From NCBI RefSeq assembly GCF_902859875.1, contig NZ_CADIKF010000067.1, positions 1 through 36,129 on the forward strand: DNA of 36,129 nucleotides, read 5' to 3'. The translations under genes and the position numbers were made by a program. The stretch comes from Paraburkholderia solisilvae. Lineage in GTDB: Bacteria; Pseudomonadota; Gammaproteobacteria; Burkholderiales; Burkholderiaceae. Shown here one piece after another: positions 1-7,376 of this stretch. The notes under the pieces were generated by a model, which searched no databases, was not told the origin of the DNA, and saw only the letters and a list, made by a program, of their open reading frames with translations. How positions within the stretch are numbered: position 1 is the first letter of the stretch; each line of letters starts with the position of its first letter.

Positions 1-750
1 GTCTTCCCACACCATGTCGACAATGCGCATGCCGGTTTGCGCGGACATCTGCGCGTGCCGCGAATCGGCCGCCGGAATCGATGCGAAGCCCGGCAGCGTG
101 AAGCCGAGCGCTTCGGCCGCGCTCGTCATCGTCGACGCGGTGCCCATCGTCATGCAGTGCCCCGGCGAACGCGCGATGCCGCCTTCCACGCCCTGCCAGT
201 CCTGTTCGGTGATCTTGCCCGCGCGCAGGTCGGCCCAGTACTTCCAGGTGTCCGAACCCGAGCCGAGCGTGCGGCCGTTCCAGTTGCCGTTGAGCATCGG
301 GCCGGCCGGCAGGAAGATCGCCGGCAGATCCATCGAGATCGCGCCCATCAGCAGCGCGGGCGTGGTCTTGTCGCAGCCGCCCATCAGCACCACGCCGTCG
401 GCCGGATACGAACGCAGCGTCTCTTCCGCTTCCATCGCGAGGAAGTTGCGGTACAGCATCGTGGTCGGTTTCTGGAACGGCTCGGAGAGCGTCTGCACCG
501 GCAGCTCGATCGGAAAGCCGCCCGCCTGCCAGATGCCGCGCTTCACTTCATCGACGCGCTGCTTGAAGTGCGTGTGGCACGGGTTCATCTCGCTCCACGT
601 GTTCAGGATCGCGATGACCGGCTTGCCCGCGTACTCTTCGCGGCTGTAGCCCATCTGCGAGGTGCGCGAGCGATGGCCGAACGAACGCAGGTCGTTCACG
701 CCATACCAGCGATGGCTGCGCAATTCTTCGGGCGTCTTTCTCTTTGCCAC
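1..750 (-). CDS. IlvD/Edd-family dehydratase (aldonate dehydratase), 3' end outside the window
   Basis: The first 250 residues are present; the rest lies beyond base 1. The family dehydrates sugar acids or dihydroxy acids with a [2Fe-2S] cluster. The three expected cluster cysteines are visible: C58 in NPCHTH, C126 in GGCDKTTPA and C199 in SPGHCMTMGTAST, and K128 corresponds to the carbamylated lysine. The sequence resembles L-arabinonate-type dehydratases more than biosynthetic IlvD. The start is GTG, chosen because AGGAG lies 5 bases upstream; no ATG fits. Its neighbours (lactonase, DapA-family dehydratase, semialdehyde dehydrogenase) suggest it converts a pentonate or similar aldonate to the 2-keto-3-deoxy acid. 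It is separated from the lactonase gene by 516 bases, so it probably has its own promoter. The exact substrate cannot be read from the sequence. Confidence 0.93.
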   Translation of the reverse strand, partial: MAKRKTPEELRSHRWYGVNDLRSFGHRSRTSQMGYSREEYAGKPVIAILNTWSEMNPCHTHFKQRVDEVKRGIWQAGGFPIELPVQTLSEPFQKPTTMLYRNFLAMEAEETLRSYPADGVVLMGGCDKTTPALLMGAISMDLPAIFLPAGPMLNGNWNGRTLGSGSDTWKYWADLRAGKITEQDWQGVEGGIARSPGHCMTMGTASTMTSAAEALGFTLPGFASIPAADSRHAQMSAQTGMRIVDMVWED

Positions 751-1266
751 ATCGGCTCCTGACAAATGTTGGTGTGATATTCGATAGCGTAGATCAGTGC
801 GACGCTTGCTTCACGCGCGCGAGGGAGAGATCGTTCGGTCCGCTGACGACTTCCTTTGACAAGCGAACCGCAGTGGCTTCGCTCACGGCGGCGATAGGTT
901 TGATCATCGTGGTTACGCGTATTCGGCGTGTCGCGCGTTCACGCTGAGTCTATGAAATTAGTTGTCCGTGCAACCTGTGTTCACCGCCAGGCCACTACGA
1001 AAAAGGCAGCTCTTCATGCCACCTGTCGCATGGCGCGTGATCGAGACTTGCGCACTGATCGATGAACGTTAGCGAACCGCCGACGTGGATGTCAAGCAAA
1101 TCGCCTGCAACAGGTGTCCCTCCAGTCAACCCGCCTGCGCGTCCAGAGGCAGGACCGAGCCGTTATACGGCAAGGCTTTCAACATCCATTCAGAGGTCGG
1201 CAACTACGGCGCCGCCCGGCCACGCTTGCGCGCCTGTCGACTTGTCAGGCAACGGCGCGCGCGCTA
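751..1266. other. Gap between the lactonase and dehydratase genes, probable dehydratase promoter
   Basis: No convincing gene. A minus-strand 37-codon ORF starting MIKPIAAVSEAT lies at about 796-909 but has no ribosome binding site, and I do not recognise it. A near-palindrome related to the operator upstream of the DapA-family gene is at 852-862. Confidence 0.5.
852..862 (-). promoter_or_regulatory. Possible FadR-type operator, degenerate copy upstream of the IlvD-family gene
   Basis: On the minus strand it reads TTGTCAAAGGA, matching 9 of 11 positions of the better site TTGTCAAACAA at 5103-5113. It lies about 100 bases upstream of the GTG start. Weak on its own; the support is that similar sites precede the other pathway genes. 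Confidence 0.35.
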
Positions 1267-2208
1267 TCAGCCGCCTTTGACGCCTTGCGTGTTCACATAA
1301 AGCGCGTACAGGCCGTGGCTCGCCGCCATGAAAAGCCGGTTGCGATGCCGTCCGCCGAAGCACACATTCGCGCAGCGCTCGGGCAACGCGATATGACCCA
1401 GCGCTTCGCCCTGCGGCGAGAACACCCGCACGCCGTCGAGTTCATCGGTGCCCATGCCCCAGCCGCACCACAGATTGCCGTGGATATCGATGCGAAAACC
1501 ATCGGGCGTGCCCGCCGGACCCGCATCGATCAGTACGCGGTTGTTGGTCAGCGCGCGGCCGTTCTGCACGACGTCGAATGCGCGAATCGTGCGCGGCTCG
1601 CTGCGCGATTCGACGATATAGAGAATCGATTCGTCCGGCGAGAATGCGAGACCGTTCGGGCCGATCACGTCGTCGTTGACGCGCGTCACTTCGCCGGATT
1701 GCCCGTCGATGCGATACACGCACTGCGGCATCTCCGGCGCCTGCTTTTCTCCCTCGTAGAAGCTGTCGATGCCGAAGCTCGGATCGGTGAACCAGATCGA
1801 GCCGTCCGATTTGACGACCACGTCGTTCGGCGAATTGAAGCGTTTTCCCTGGTAGCGATCGGCGAGCACGGTGATCGAGCCGTCATACTCGGTGCGCGTC
1901 ACGCGGCGCGTCAGATGCTCGCAGGTGACGAGCCGGCCTTCGCGATCGCGCGTATTGCCGTTCGCGTTATTCGACGGGCGGCGAAATGGCGTCACGGCGC
2001 CCGTCTCTTCATCCCAGCGCAGCATCCGGTTGTTCGGGATGTCGCTCCACAGCAGATAGCGCCCGTCGCCGAACCACACCGGTCCTTCGGACCAGCGCGC
2101 GCCCTGAAACAGGCATTCGACCGATGCGGACGCAAGCCGCAACGAAGTAAAACGCGGATCGAGAATGCGGACGGCGGGGTCGGGATAGCGTCGGCTGTTG
2201 TCGGTCAT
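1267..2208 (-). CDS. SMP-30/gluconolaconase-family sugar lactonase
   Basis: A 313-residue beta-propeller lactonase of the SMP-30/LRE family, expected to open an aldono-lactone to the aldonate in the cytoplasm. Family marks are seen: the metal-ligand glutamate in WSEGPVW (E41), the segment FNSPNDVV (around 124-131), GPNGLAFSPDES, and DGFRIDIHGNLW with the other metal ligands. The open frame runs upstream to 2385, but the ATG at 2208 is preferred: GAGGAA lies 9-10 bases before it and the upstream part is Arg/Ser-rich without family similarity. A strong terminator separates it from the upstream aldehyde dehydrogenase gene, so it is likely transcribed from its own promoter. In the inferred pathway it acts between a sugar 1-dehydrogenase, not seen here, and the IlvD-family dehydratase. 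Confidence 0.92.
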   Translation of the reverse strand: MTDNSRRYPDPAVRILDPRFTSLRLASASVECLFQGARWSEGPVWFGDGRYLLWSDIPNNRMLRWDEETGAVTPFRRPSNNANGNTRDREGRLVTCEHLTRRVTRTEYDGSITVLADRYQGKRFNSPNDVVVKSDGSIWFTDPSFGIDSFYEGEKQAPEMPQCVYRIDGQSGEVTRVNDDVIGPNGLAFSPDESILYIVESRSEPRTIRAFDVVQNGRALTNNRVLIDAGPAGTPDGFRIDIHGNLWCGWGMGTDELDGVRVFSPQGEALGHIALPERCANVCFGGRHRNRLFMAASHGLYALYVNTQGVKGG

Positions 2209-2355
2209 CGCGGGTCGTTCCTCTGATTGGGCTGCGGCGCGTGATGATGACGCGCTGCAAACGGCATGCGTGTCGGGAGACAGGGATGGCCGGGCAGATT
2301 GCACTGCCCGGCGCAGTGTGAAGACAGATCGAGTTTGCGCGAGCTTGTGGGCGCT

Positions 2356-2366
2356 TTGTGTGACAA
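2356..2366 (-). promoter_or_regulatory. Possible FadR-type operator upstream of the lactonase gene
   Basis: TTGT-GTG-ACAA on the plus strand is a perfect 4-3-4 palindrome with the same half-sites as 5103-5113. It lies about 150 bases upstream of the lactonase start, between it and the terminator of the preceding gene. Confidence 0.4.
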
Positions 2367-2374
2367 CCCGCTGC

Positions 2375-2419
2375 GATAAAAACAACGGCGCGCGTCGCCG
2401 ATCAGGCTTCGCGCGCCGT
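2375..2419 (-). terminator. Rho-independent terminator of the aldehyde dehydrogenase gene
   Basis: A perfect 10-bp stem (ACGGCGCGCG at 2385-2394 pairing with 2410-2419) around a 15-base loop, followed on the minus strand by TTGTTTTTAT. It begins 22 bases after the dehydrogenase stop codon. Confidence 0.88.
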
Positions 2420-2441
2420 GTGCTCGCAAGCGACAGGCCGG

Positions 2442-4022
2442 TTAAGCCTGCACCGGCTTGCCGTCGCGGATACGCAGCAGCTTGAGCGGGTTGTCGTCGT
2501 GCAGCGATTCAGGCAGCAGACCAGCCGGCAGATCCTGATAGCAGACCGGACGCAGGAAACGCTCGATCGCCATCGCACCGACCGACGTGGCGCGCGCATC
2601 CGACGTTGCCGGATACGGACCGCCATGCACCATCGCGTGACACACTTCGACGCCGGTCGGGTAGCCATTCGCGAGAATGCGGCCGGCCTTGCGCTCGAGC
2701 GTCGGCAGCAGTTGACGCGCAAGTTCGTAGTCTTCCGGCTCGATCTGCAGCGTGGCGGTCAGTTGGCCTTCGATGTATTCGGCCACCTTCACCATTTCCG
2801 CGATGTCGCTACACGTGACGATCAGCGACGTCGGCCCGAAGATTTCATCCTCGAGTTGCGCGGTCGCGAGGAACTGCATTGCGTTCGTCTGGAACAGCAC
2901 CGGCAGCGCCGAGCATGACGCATCCGACTGTTGTCCCTGCGCGATGCTTTGCACGCCGTTCAATTCGCCGCGTTGCGACACGCTGTCTTTGTACGCGTTC
3001 GCGATGCCGGACGTCAGCATCGTCTGCGCGCCCTTCTGTGCGAGCGCTTTCGCGGCCGCATCGATAAACGTCTGCTTGTTCGGCCCATCGAGCAGCAGCA
3101 CGATACCCGGGTTCGTACAGAACTGGCCGACGCCCAGCGTGACCGATTCGACGAAGCCCGTCGCGATCGCTTCCGCGCGCCTGGCAAGCGCGCCTGGCAG
3201 CACGAAGAACGGGTTGACGCTGCTCATTTCCGCGAACACCGGAATCGGCTCGCGACGCTTGGCCGCGATGCTCACGAGTGCGACACCGCCGCGACGCGAA
3301 CCAGTGAAACCCACCGATTTGATCGACGGATGCGCGACCAGCGCTTCGCCGATTTCGTTGCCCGCGCCGACCAGCAGCGAGAACACGCCCTCGGGCAGGC
3401 CGCTGTCGGCCACTGCCTTCTGGATGGCGCGGCCCACCAGCTCCGACGTGCCGAGATGCGCCGGGTGCGCCTTCACGACGACCGGGCAGCCCGCGGCGAG
3501 CGCCGATGCCGTGTCGCCGCCGGCGACCGAGAACGCGAGCGGGAAGTTGCTCGCGCCGAACACGCCGACGGGACCCACGGGAATTTTCTGCGCGCGCAGA
3601 TCGGAACGCGGCAGCGGCTTGCGATCCGGCATCGCCGAATCGAGCGTCGCGGCAAGCCACCGGCCCTCGCGCACCAGCGACGCGAACAGGCGCAGCTGGC
3701 CGACGGTGCGGCCGCGTTCGCCTTCGAGGCGCGCCTTCGGCAGCGCCGTTTCGCTTTGCGCGCGCTCGATCAGCGTGTCGCCAAGCGCGACGATGTTGTC
3801 CGCGATCGCTTCGAGAAAACGTGCGCGCTTTTCGAGCGGCGCCAGACGAAACGGATCGAACGCGAGCGCGGCCAGTTCGCACGCACGGTTGACTTCCACC
3901 GTGCCGCCTGCGCCGAACTCAGGCTCGAGATCCATGTTGCGGGCCGGGTCGAACGCGCGCAGCGTGCCCTTGGTACCGCGCACCGCGGACCCGCCGATCA
4001 GCATGTCTCCGGTAATTTGCAT
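2442..4022 (-). CDS. 2,5-dioxovalerate (alpha-ketoglutarate semialdehyde) dehydrogenase
   Basis: A 526-residue aldehyde dehydrogenase of the KGSADH class, which oxidises 2-oxoglutarate semialdehyde to 2-oxoglutarate with NAD(P)+. Catalytic features are complete: N159 in FGASNFPLAF, K184 in VVVKAHPAH, the general base E265 in FAEMSSVNP, and the nucleophile C302 in GQFCTNPG. Length matches this branch of the superfamily. ATG start with AGGAG 7 bases upstream. It lies 81 bases downstream of the DapA-family gene on the same strand, so the two are probably cotranscribed from the promoter at 5082-5114; a strong terminator follows. It performs the last step of the inferred pathway, feeding the TCA cycle. 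A dehydrogenase for a close semialdehyde cannot be excluded. Confidence 0.94.
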   Translation of the reverse strand: MQITGDMLIGGSAVRGTKGTLRAFDPARNMDLEPEFGAGGTVEVNRACELAALAFDPFRLAPLEKRARFLEAIADNIVALGDTLIERAQSETALPKARLEGERGRTVGQLRLFASLVREGRWLAATLDSAMPDRKPLPRSDLRAQKIPVGPVGVFGASNFPLAFSVAGGDTASALAAGCPVVVKAHPAHLGTSELVGRAIQKAVADSGLPEGVFSLLVGAGNEIGEALVAHPSIKSVGFTGSRRGGVALVSIAAKRREPIPVFAEMSSVNPFFVLPGALARRAEAIATGFVESVTLGVGQFCTNPGIVLLLDGPNKQTFIDAAAKALAQKGAQTMLTSGIANAYKDSVSQRGELNGVQSIAQGQQSDASCSALPVLFQTNAMQFLATAQLEDEIFGPTSLIVTCSDIAEMVKVAEYIEGQLTATLQIEPEDYELARQLLPTLERKAGRILANGYPTGVEVCHAMVHGGPYPATSDARATSVGAMAIERFLRPVCYQDLPAGLLPESLHDDNPLKLLRIRDGKPVQA

Positions 4023-4103
4023 CGTGCAACTCCTGTCATGTGCCGCGCGTCCTCACTCGCGTTGTTGCGCGCGGCTCGAAACCAAATAATGGGTATAGCG
4101 CCT

Positions 4104-5045
4104 TCAGTTGTCCGCGGAAGCTTCCGCGAGACTGCGCTCGAATGCGAGCAGTGTCTGCGTCGCAGCATCGATCTTCGCATGATGTTCGATCGGAGTCGAA
4201 CTGAGGAGCGGCAGAATCGGCCCCATGTCCGCGATTTTCGACATCGTCACCGCATCGTGCAGCACGCGGATCAGAGAGATTTCGTCGCGCAGCGTTTCGA
4301 GCGGCATGAACGCATCGTACAGGCTGCGTGCTTTGCCGTCGCGATTCGTCTTCGCCGCGTTCAGCAGCGCCGTCACCGCGTGCGGCGCAATGCACCCCGA
4401 ACCGGTGGTCCACGCGGCGAGGCCGAATTCCTGCACATGCACGAGCGCCGGCCGCTCGCCCATGCCGGAAATCACGCGTGCCCGGCCGACCTGCTCCAGC
4501 AGGCGGCGCAAGTATGGATCATCAGACGGATCGCGCCGCACGATCGCGTACTTGACGGCAATCAGCGTGCCGCGGTTGACGAGGCGCGCAAGCGCCTCGA
4601 CGTCCACATAGTCCTCGCTCTTGACGTAGAGCGTGAGCGGCATGCCGGCCATGTCCGCGATGCGCGTGAGGCCCGCTTCCACGCCTGCCGAAGTCGTAAA
4701 GCCGGAGAACGGCAATACCATCGCTGTGCGATATGAGGTCTGCGAAAGGATGCGCGCCTGGTCGACCATCTTGCCGTAGTCGGCGCCGAGTGCCGGAATC
4801 ACGCGCGTCTGCGGACCGGCGCTCGCCGCAAGCATATCCAGCAACTCGCGATACTCGCTCACCGCGACGTGGTACAGATTCGCGTTGCCGCCGTACAGCA
4901 GCGTGCGCACGCCGCCCGCTTCGATATGGCGAATCAGCTTCGCGTTCTGCTCGGGATCGAGGCTGAAGTCCGCGCGGCGCGCAAGCGGCGGCACAGCCAT
5001 CACGCTGGCCGAAAACTCTTGCGCGTGAATTGGGGAAACGTTCAT
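4104..5045 (-). CDS. DapA-family 2-keto-3-deoxy sugar acid dehydratase
   Basis: A 313-residue class I (Schiff-base) lyase of the dihydrodipicolinate synthase family. The lysine expected to form the imine is K165 in LIAVKYAIV and the partner tyrosine is Y140 in TLYVKSEDY. The usual GTTGE loop is replaced by GGNANLYHV, as in L-2-keto-3-deoxyarabonate dehydratases, so this probably converts a 2-keto-3-deoxypentonate to 2-oxoglutarate semialdehyde, the substrate of the next enzyme. Start choice: an in-frame GTG at 5078 would lie at or upstream of the predicted transcription start (near 5075), so the ATG at 5045 is preferred although its ribosome binding site is weak. A role in a glucarate or hydroxyproline route is the main alternative, less likely given the lactonase and IlvD-type neighbours. 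Confidence 0.88.
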   Translation of the reverse strand: MNVSPIHAQEFSASVMAVPPLARRADFSLDPEQNAKLIRHIEAGGVRTLLYGGNANLYHVAVSEYRELLDMLAASAGPQTRVIPALGADYGKMVDQARILSQTSYRTAMVLPFSGFTTSAGVEAGLTRIADMAGMPLTLYVKSEDYVDVEALARLVNRGTLIAVKYAIVRRDPSDDPYLRRLLEQVGRARVISGMGERPALVHVQEFGLAAWTTGSGCIAPHAVTALLNAAKTNRDGKARSLYDAFMPLETLRDEISLIRVLHDAVTMSKIADMGPILPLLSSTPIEHHAKIDAATQTLLAFERSLAEASADN

Positions 5046-5081
5046 GGCGGCTCGCGTCGAAGATGCGATAAAGGCCACCAG

Positions 5082-5114
5082 GGTATCATTTGGACGGCAA
5101 TGTTGTCAAACAAC
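5082..5114 (-). promoter_or_regulatory. Sigma-70-like promoter with overlapping palindromic operator
   Basis: On the minus strand a perfect TTGACA (5109 down to 5104) is followed after 16 bases by GATACC (5087-5082), a partial -10. The -35 lies inside the palindrome GTTGT-CAA-ACAAC (5102-5114). The TTGT-N3-ACAA form suits a GntR/FadR-type repressor, which would block the -35. It lies 37-69 bases before the DapA-family start codon. Confidence 0.6.
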
Positions 5115-5544
5115 TTGGCAACATATGGGTATACTTGGGCGATGCTGGGGTCGTCAGACCGGGCGTCGGCGTGCCAAAACCATCGGAAACGACTCAAGCG
5201 GGATGGCGCGAAGATGACGAATCAGTGACGTCGACACACCGTGCAGAATATTTAACCTTATTAGCAAAGTCGATTTCGGTGGGCGATTGGATCGGCAATA
5301 CTTGATATATCTGCGGTAATTGCCGAACGTTGTTTCGATAAACCTTCCTAAATCGCGTCCGTTTTCGCCATTTCCGAATGCTCGATCTGATTTTTATGTA
5401 AGGTTTGGAATCAGCAATTTTATCTGTCGCAGTTTTTCAGTAAAACAAGAATAATGATGCTAAATTGATACAGTACAGACGAGTGGTCATGGCGCGCGCA
5501 GGCAGCATCCCGCGGCATGACTCGCCGCGCCCTGAGAGATCGCC
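5115..5544. other. AT-richer gap upstream of the luxR-type gene
   Basis: No gene seen. The stretch is richer in A and T than the flanks, has stops in all frames, and must hold the luxR-type promoter, which I could not place with confidence. Confidence 0.5.
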
Positions 5545-6273
5545 TTGTCGCTACCTTATTTTGAACAGCTGTCGCCGATGCTGAACGCGGCCGACGACGC
5601 CACATGGTTCAACGAGCTGACCCGCCTCGCGGAGGGGTGGGGGTTCAACCATGTACTGGTCGCGATCGTGCCGCGCCCGAGCATCCGGATGGAGGATTCG
5701 TTCCTGCGCAGCACGTACGCACCCGCCTGGCGTCAGTTTTACGACGCGCACGGCTTTGCGCATATCGACCCGACGGTCGCTCACTGCATCACGAAGTCAT
5801 CGCCGCTGGTCTGGTCGCCAGACCTGTTCTCGACGAACCCGCAGCAATCGATGTACGAAGAAGCGCGCCTGCACGGGCTGCGCGCAGGCGTAACCTTGCC
5901 GATTCACGGGCCGCAGCAGGAAAACGGCATGGTGTGCTTCGTGAACGACGGCAATCCGTCGAGCGACTTCTGGCGTCACATCGACGTGGTGTTGCCGAAT
6001 CTGGTGCTATTGCGCGATCTCGTGATCGACACGAGCCAGCCTTACCTGAGCCATCACGCGCAGGCGCTGCTGCCGAAACTCACGCCACGCGAGCGGGAAT
6101 GCCTGCAATGGACGGCGCGAGGCAAGTCCACGTGGGAGATTTCGCACATCCTCGGATGTTCGGAAGCCGTGGTGAACTTCCATCTGAAGAATATCCGTGC
6201 GAAATTCGGCGTGAACTCGCGGCGCGCCGCGGCCGTCATTGCAACGCAACTCGGCCTTATTGATCCAGGTTGA
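5545..6273 (+). CDS. braR: LuxR-family acyl-homoserine lactone receptor, BraR-like
   Basis: A 242-residue quorum-sensing regulator: N-terminal autoinducer-binding domain (about 15-160) and C-terminal LuxR helix-turn-helix (about 175-238, LTPRERECLQW and ARGKSTWEISHIL). The conserved signal-pocket residues of TraR/LasR are all present: W62, Y66, D75, P76, W90 and G115. The start is TTG, supported by GAGAGA five bases upstream; the next ATG (5578) has no ribosome binding site and would remove the start of the conserved domain. Adjacent rsaL and luxI genes identify it as the receptor of a complete circuit. In Paraburkholderia the BraR/BraI system with this luxR-rsaL-luxI order is reported to use 3-oxo-C14-HSL; the symbol is given by similarity and arrangement. 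Confidence 0.92.
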   Translation: MSLPYFEQLSPMLNAADDATWFNELTRLAEGWGFNHVLVAIVPRPSIRMEDSFLRSTYAPAWRQFYDAHGFAHIDPTVAHCITKSSPLVWSPDLFSTNPQQSMYEEARLHGLRAGVTLPIHGPQQENGMVCFVNDGNPSSDFWRHIDVVLPNLVLLRDLVIDTSQPYLSHHAQALLPKLTPRERECLQWTARGKSTWEISHILGCSEAVVNFHLKNIRAKFGVNSRRAAAVIATQLGLIDPG

Positions 6274-6562
6274 TCAGTTCTCTCGCCTCGCCGGACATCA
6301 CGCGTCCAGCCTTGCCGAGATCGCCGTCGTTGACGGTCTTTGAAAAATAAAGCCCAAGCAGAATCGATACCGGCGCCGGGATTTCAGCGCCGGACTCGAA
6401 GCGGCTTCCACGCGATTGCGTGACGCCAAATCGAGCCCAAAACTGCCGTTGGCTCTCCTTTCTCTTTTTCCGATAAGCGATGATTAAAACGCGGTCGACG
6501 GCGGACGAAACGTCTGCCGGCCGGTTGACGGCCGCTTGCCAATGATTTTCCAGCAGTTCCAT
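6257..6562 (-). CDS. rsaL: RsaL-like quorum-sensing repressor
   Basis: A 101-residue helix-turn-helix protein on the strand opposite to both neighbours: convergent with the luxR-type gene, overlapping its last 17 bases, and divergent from the luxI-type gene. The segment ESQRQFWARFGVTQSRGSRFESG is the XRE-like DNA-binding helix pair, and PAPVSILLGLYF is typical of RsaL. RsaL proteins repress the AHL synthase promoter and give homeostasis of the signal. The ATG at 6562 is chosen over the one at 6574 because GGGGA lies 6 bases upstream of it. The gene's location between receptor and synthase is itself diagnostic. Confidence 0.87.
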   Translation of the reverse strand: MELLENHWQAAVNRPADVSSAVDRVLIIAYRKKRKESQRQFWARFGVTQSRGSRFESGAEIPAPVSILLGLYFSKTVNDGDLGKAGRVMSGEARELINLDQ

Positions 6563-6625
6563 GGTAATCCCCATTGGGTTGGGTAATGTTCATCTCAATT
6601 TTGCTGACGAGGGGACTAACCGGAC

Positions 6626-6645
6626 ACCTATCCAGGTTGGTAGGT
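6626..6645 (+). promoter_or_regulatory. lux/las-type box upstream of the AHL synthase gene
   Basis: A 20-bp imperfect palindrome beginning ACCTATCC and ending GGTAGGT, with the CT-N12-AG core of lux/las boxes; 14 of 20 positions match its reverse complement. It lies 67 bases before the synthase ATG and between the divergent starts of rsaL and luxI, where BraR and RsaL would both be expected to act. Confidence 0.75.
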
Positions 6646-6712
6646 GCAAATGTCTATCCAGAATGCATAAGTTTTTCTGCGTACGGGAACGGACCCGGGC
6701 CAGGAGAACATC

Positions 6713-7309
6713 ATGCAAGCAGCAATTCGAATTGGTACCCCGATAGAGTTCGACAGCACCGATCTACACGAGATGTACCGCCTGCGGGCGCGTGTATTTC
6801 ATGGGCGCATGGGATGGGATATCCCGATCATCGCGGGGATGGAGGTCGATGGCTACGATGCCCTCGGCCCGCACTACATGCTAATTCAGGACTCGACGCG
6901 GCGCGTACGCGGCTGTTGGCGTCTGATGCCGACAGAAGGGCCGAACATGTTGAGGGACACGTTCCCGCAGCTGTTGCACGGCGATGCCGCGCCGCTCGGC
7001 CGGCACATCTGGGAACTGAGCCGCTTCGCGATCGAAACCAGCGACGACCACGAGCAGAGCTTCGGCTTCGCCGATGTGACGATGCACGCGATCCAGGAAC
7101 TGGTCACCTTCGCCGACAAGATGGGCATTACCCGTTACGTGACTGTGACGACCACACCGATCGAACGGTTGTTGCGCAGAACCGGCATCGAAATCGGCCG
7201 GCTCGGCGCGCCGGTGCAGATTGGTGTCGAACGGGCGGTGGCGCTCGATATCGCCGTCAGCGAGCGCACGCGCAACGCGCTATTCGGGCAGATGGCGGCC
7301 GCGGCATAA
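6713..7309 (+). CDS. braI: Acyl-homoserine lactone synthase, LuxI family, BraI-like
   Basis: A 198-residue autoinducer synthase that makes an acyl-homoserine lactone from S-adenosylmethionine and acyl-ACP. The conserved LuxI residues are visible: R25 and F29 in RLRARVF, W35, D46 and D49 in VDGYDALG, R70 in GCWRL, E101 and R104 in WELSRF. Start ATG has GGAG with 6-base spacing. The lux-type box at 6626-6645 implies positive feedback by the LuxR-type receptor, with repression by RsaL. The similarity and gene order fit BraI of Paraburkholderia; the acyl chain cannot be deduced from sequence alone. Confidence 0.94.
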   Translation: MQAAIRIGTPIEFDSTDLHEMYRLRARVFHGRMGWDIPIIAGMEVDGYDALGPHYMLIQDSTRRVRGCWRLMPTEGPNMLRDTFPQLLHGDAAPLGRHIWELSRFAIETSDDHEQSFGFADVTMHAIQELVTFADKMGITRYVTVTTTPIERLLRRTGIEIGRLGAPVQIGVERAVALDIAVSERTRNALFGQMAAAA

Positions 7310-7376
7310 GCAACCGCATGGCGGCACGCGCCGGCGGGTATTGGCGGCAACGGCGGCCGGCGGCCGCCCGTGGAGG

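Noticed and set aside
2752..4736. Very long plus-strand open frames opposite the aldehyde dehydrogenase and DapA-family genes
   Set aside because: Products are Arg/His- or Ser/Pro-rich without motifs, and the opposite strand has complete enzymes with catalytic residues. They are shadows caused by high GC.
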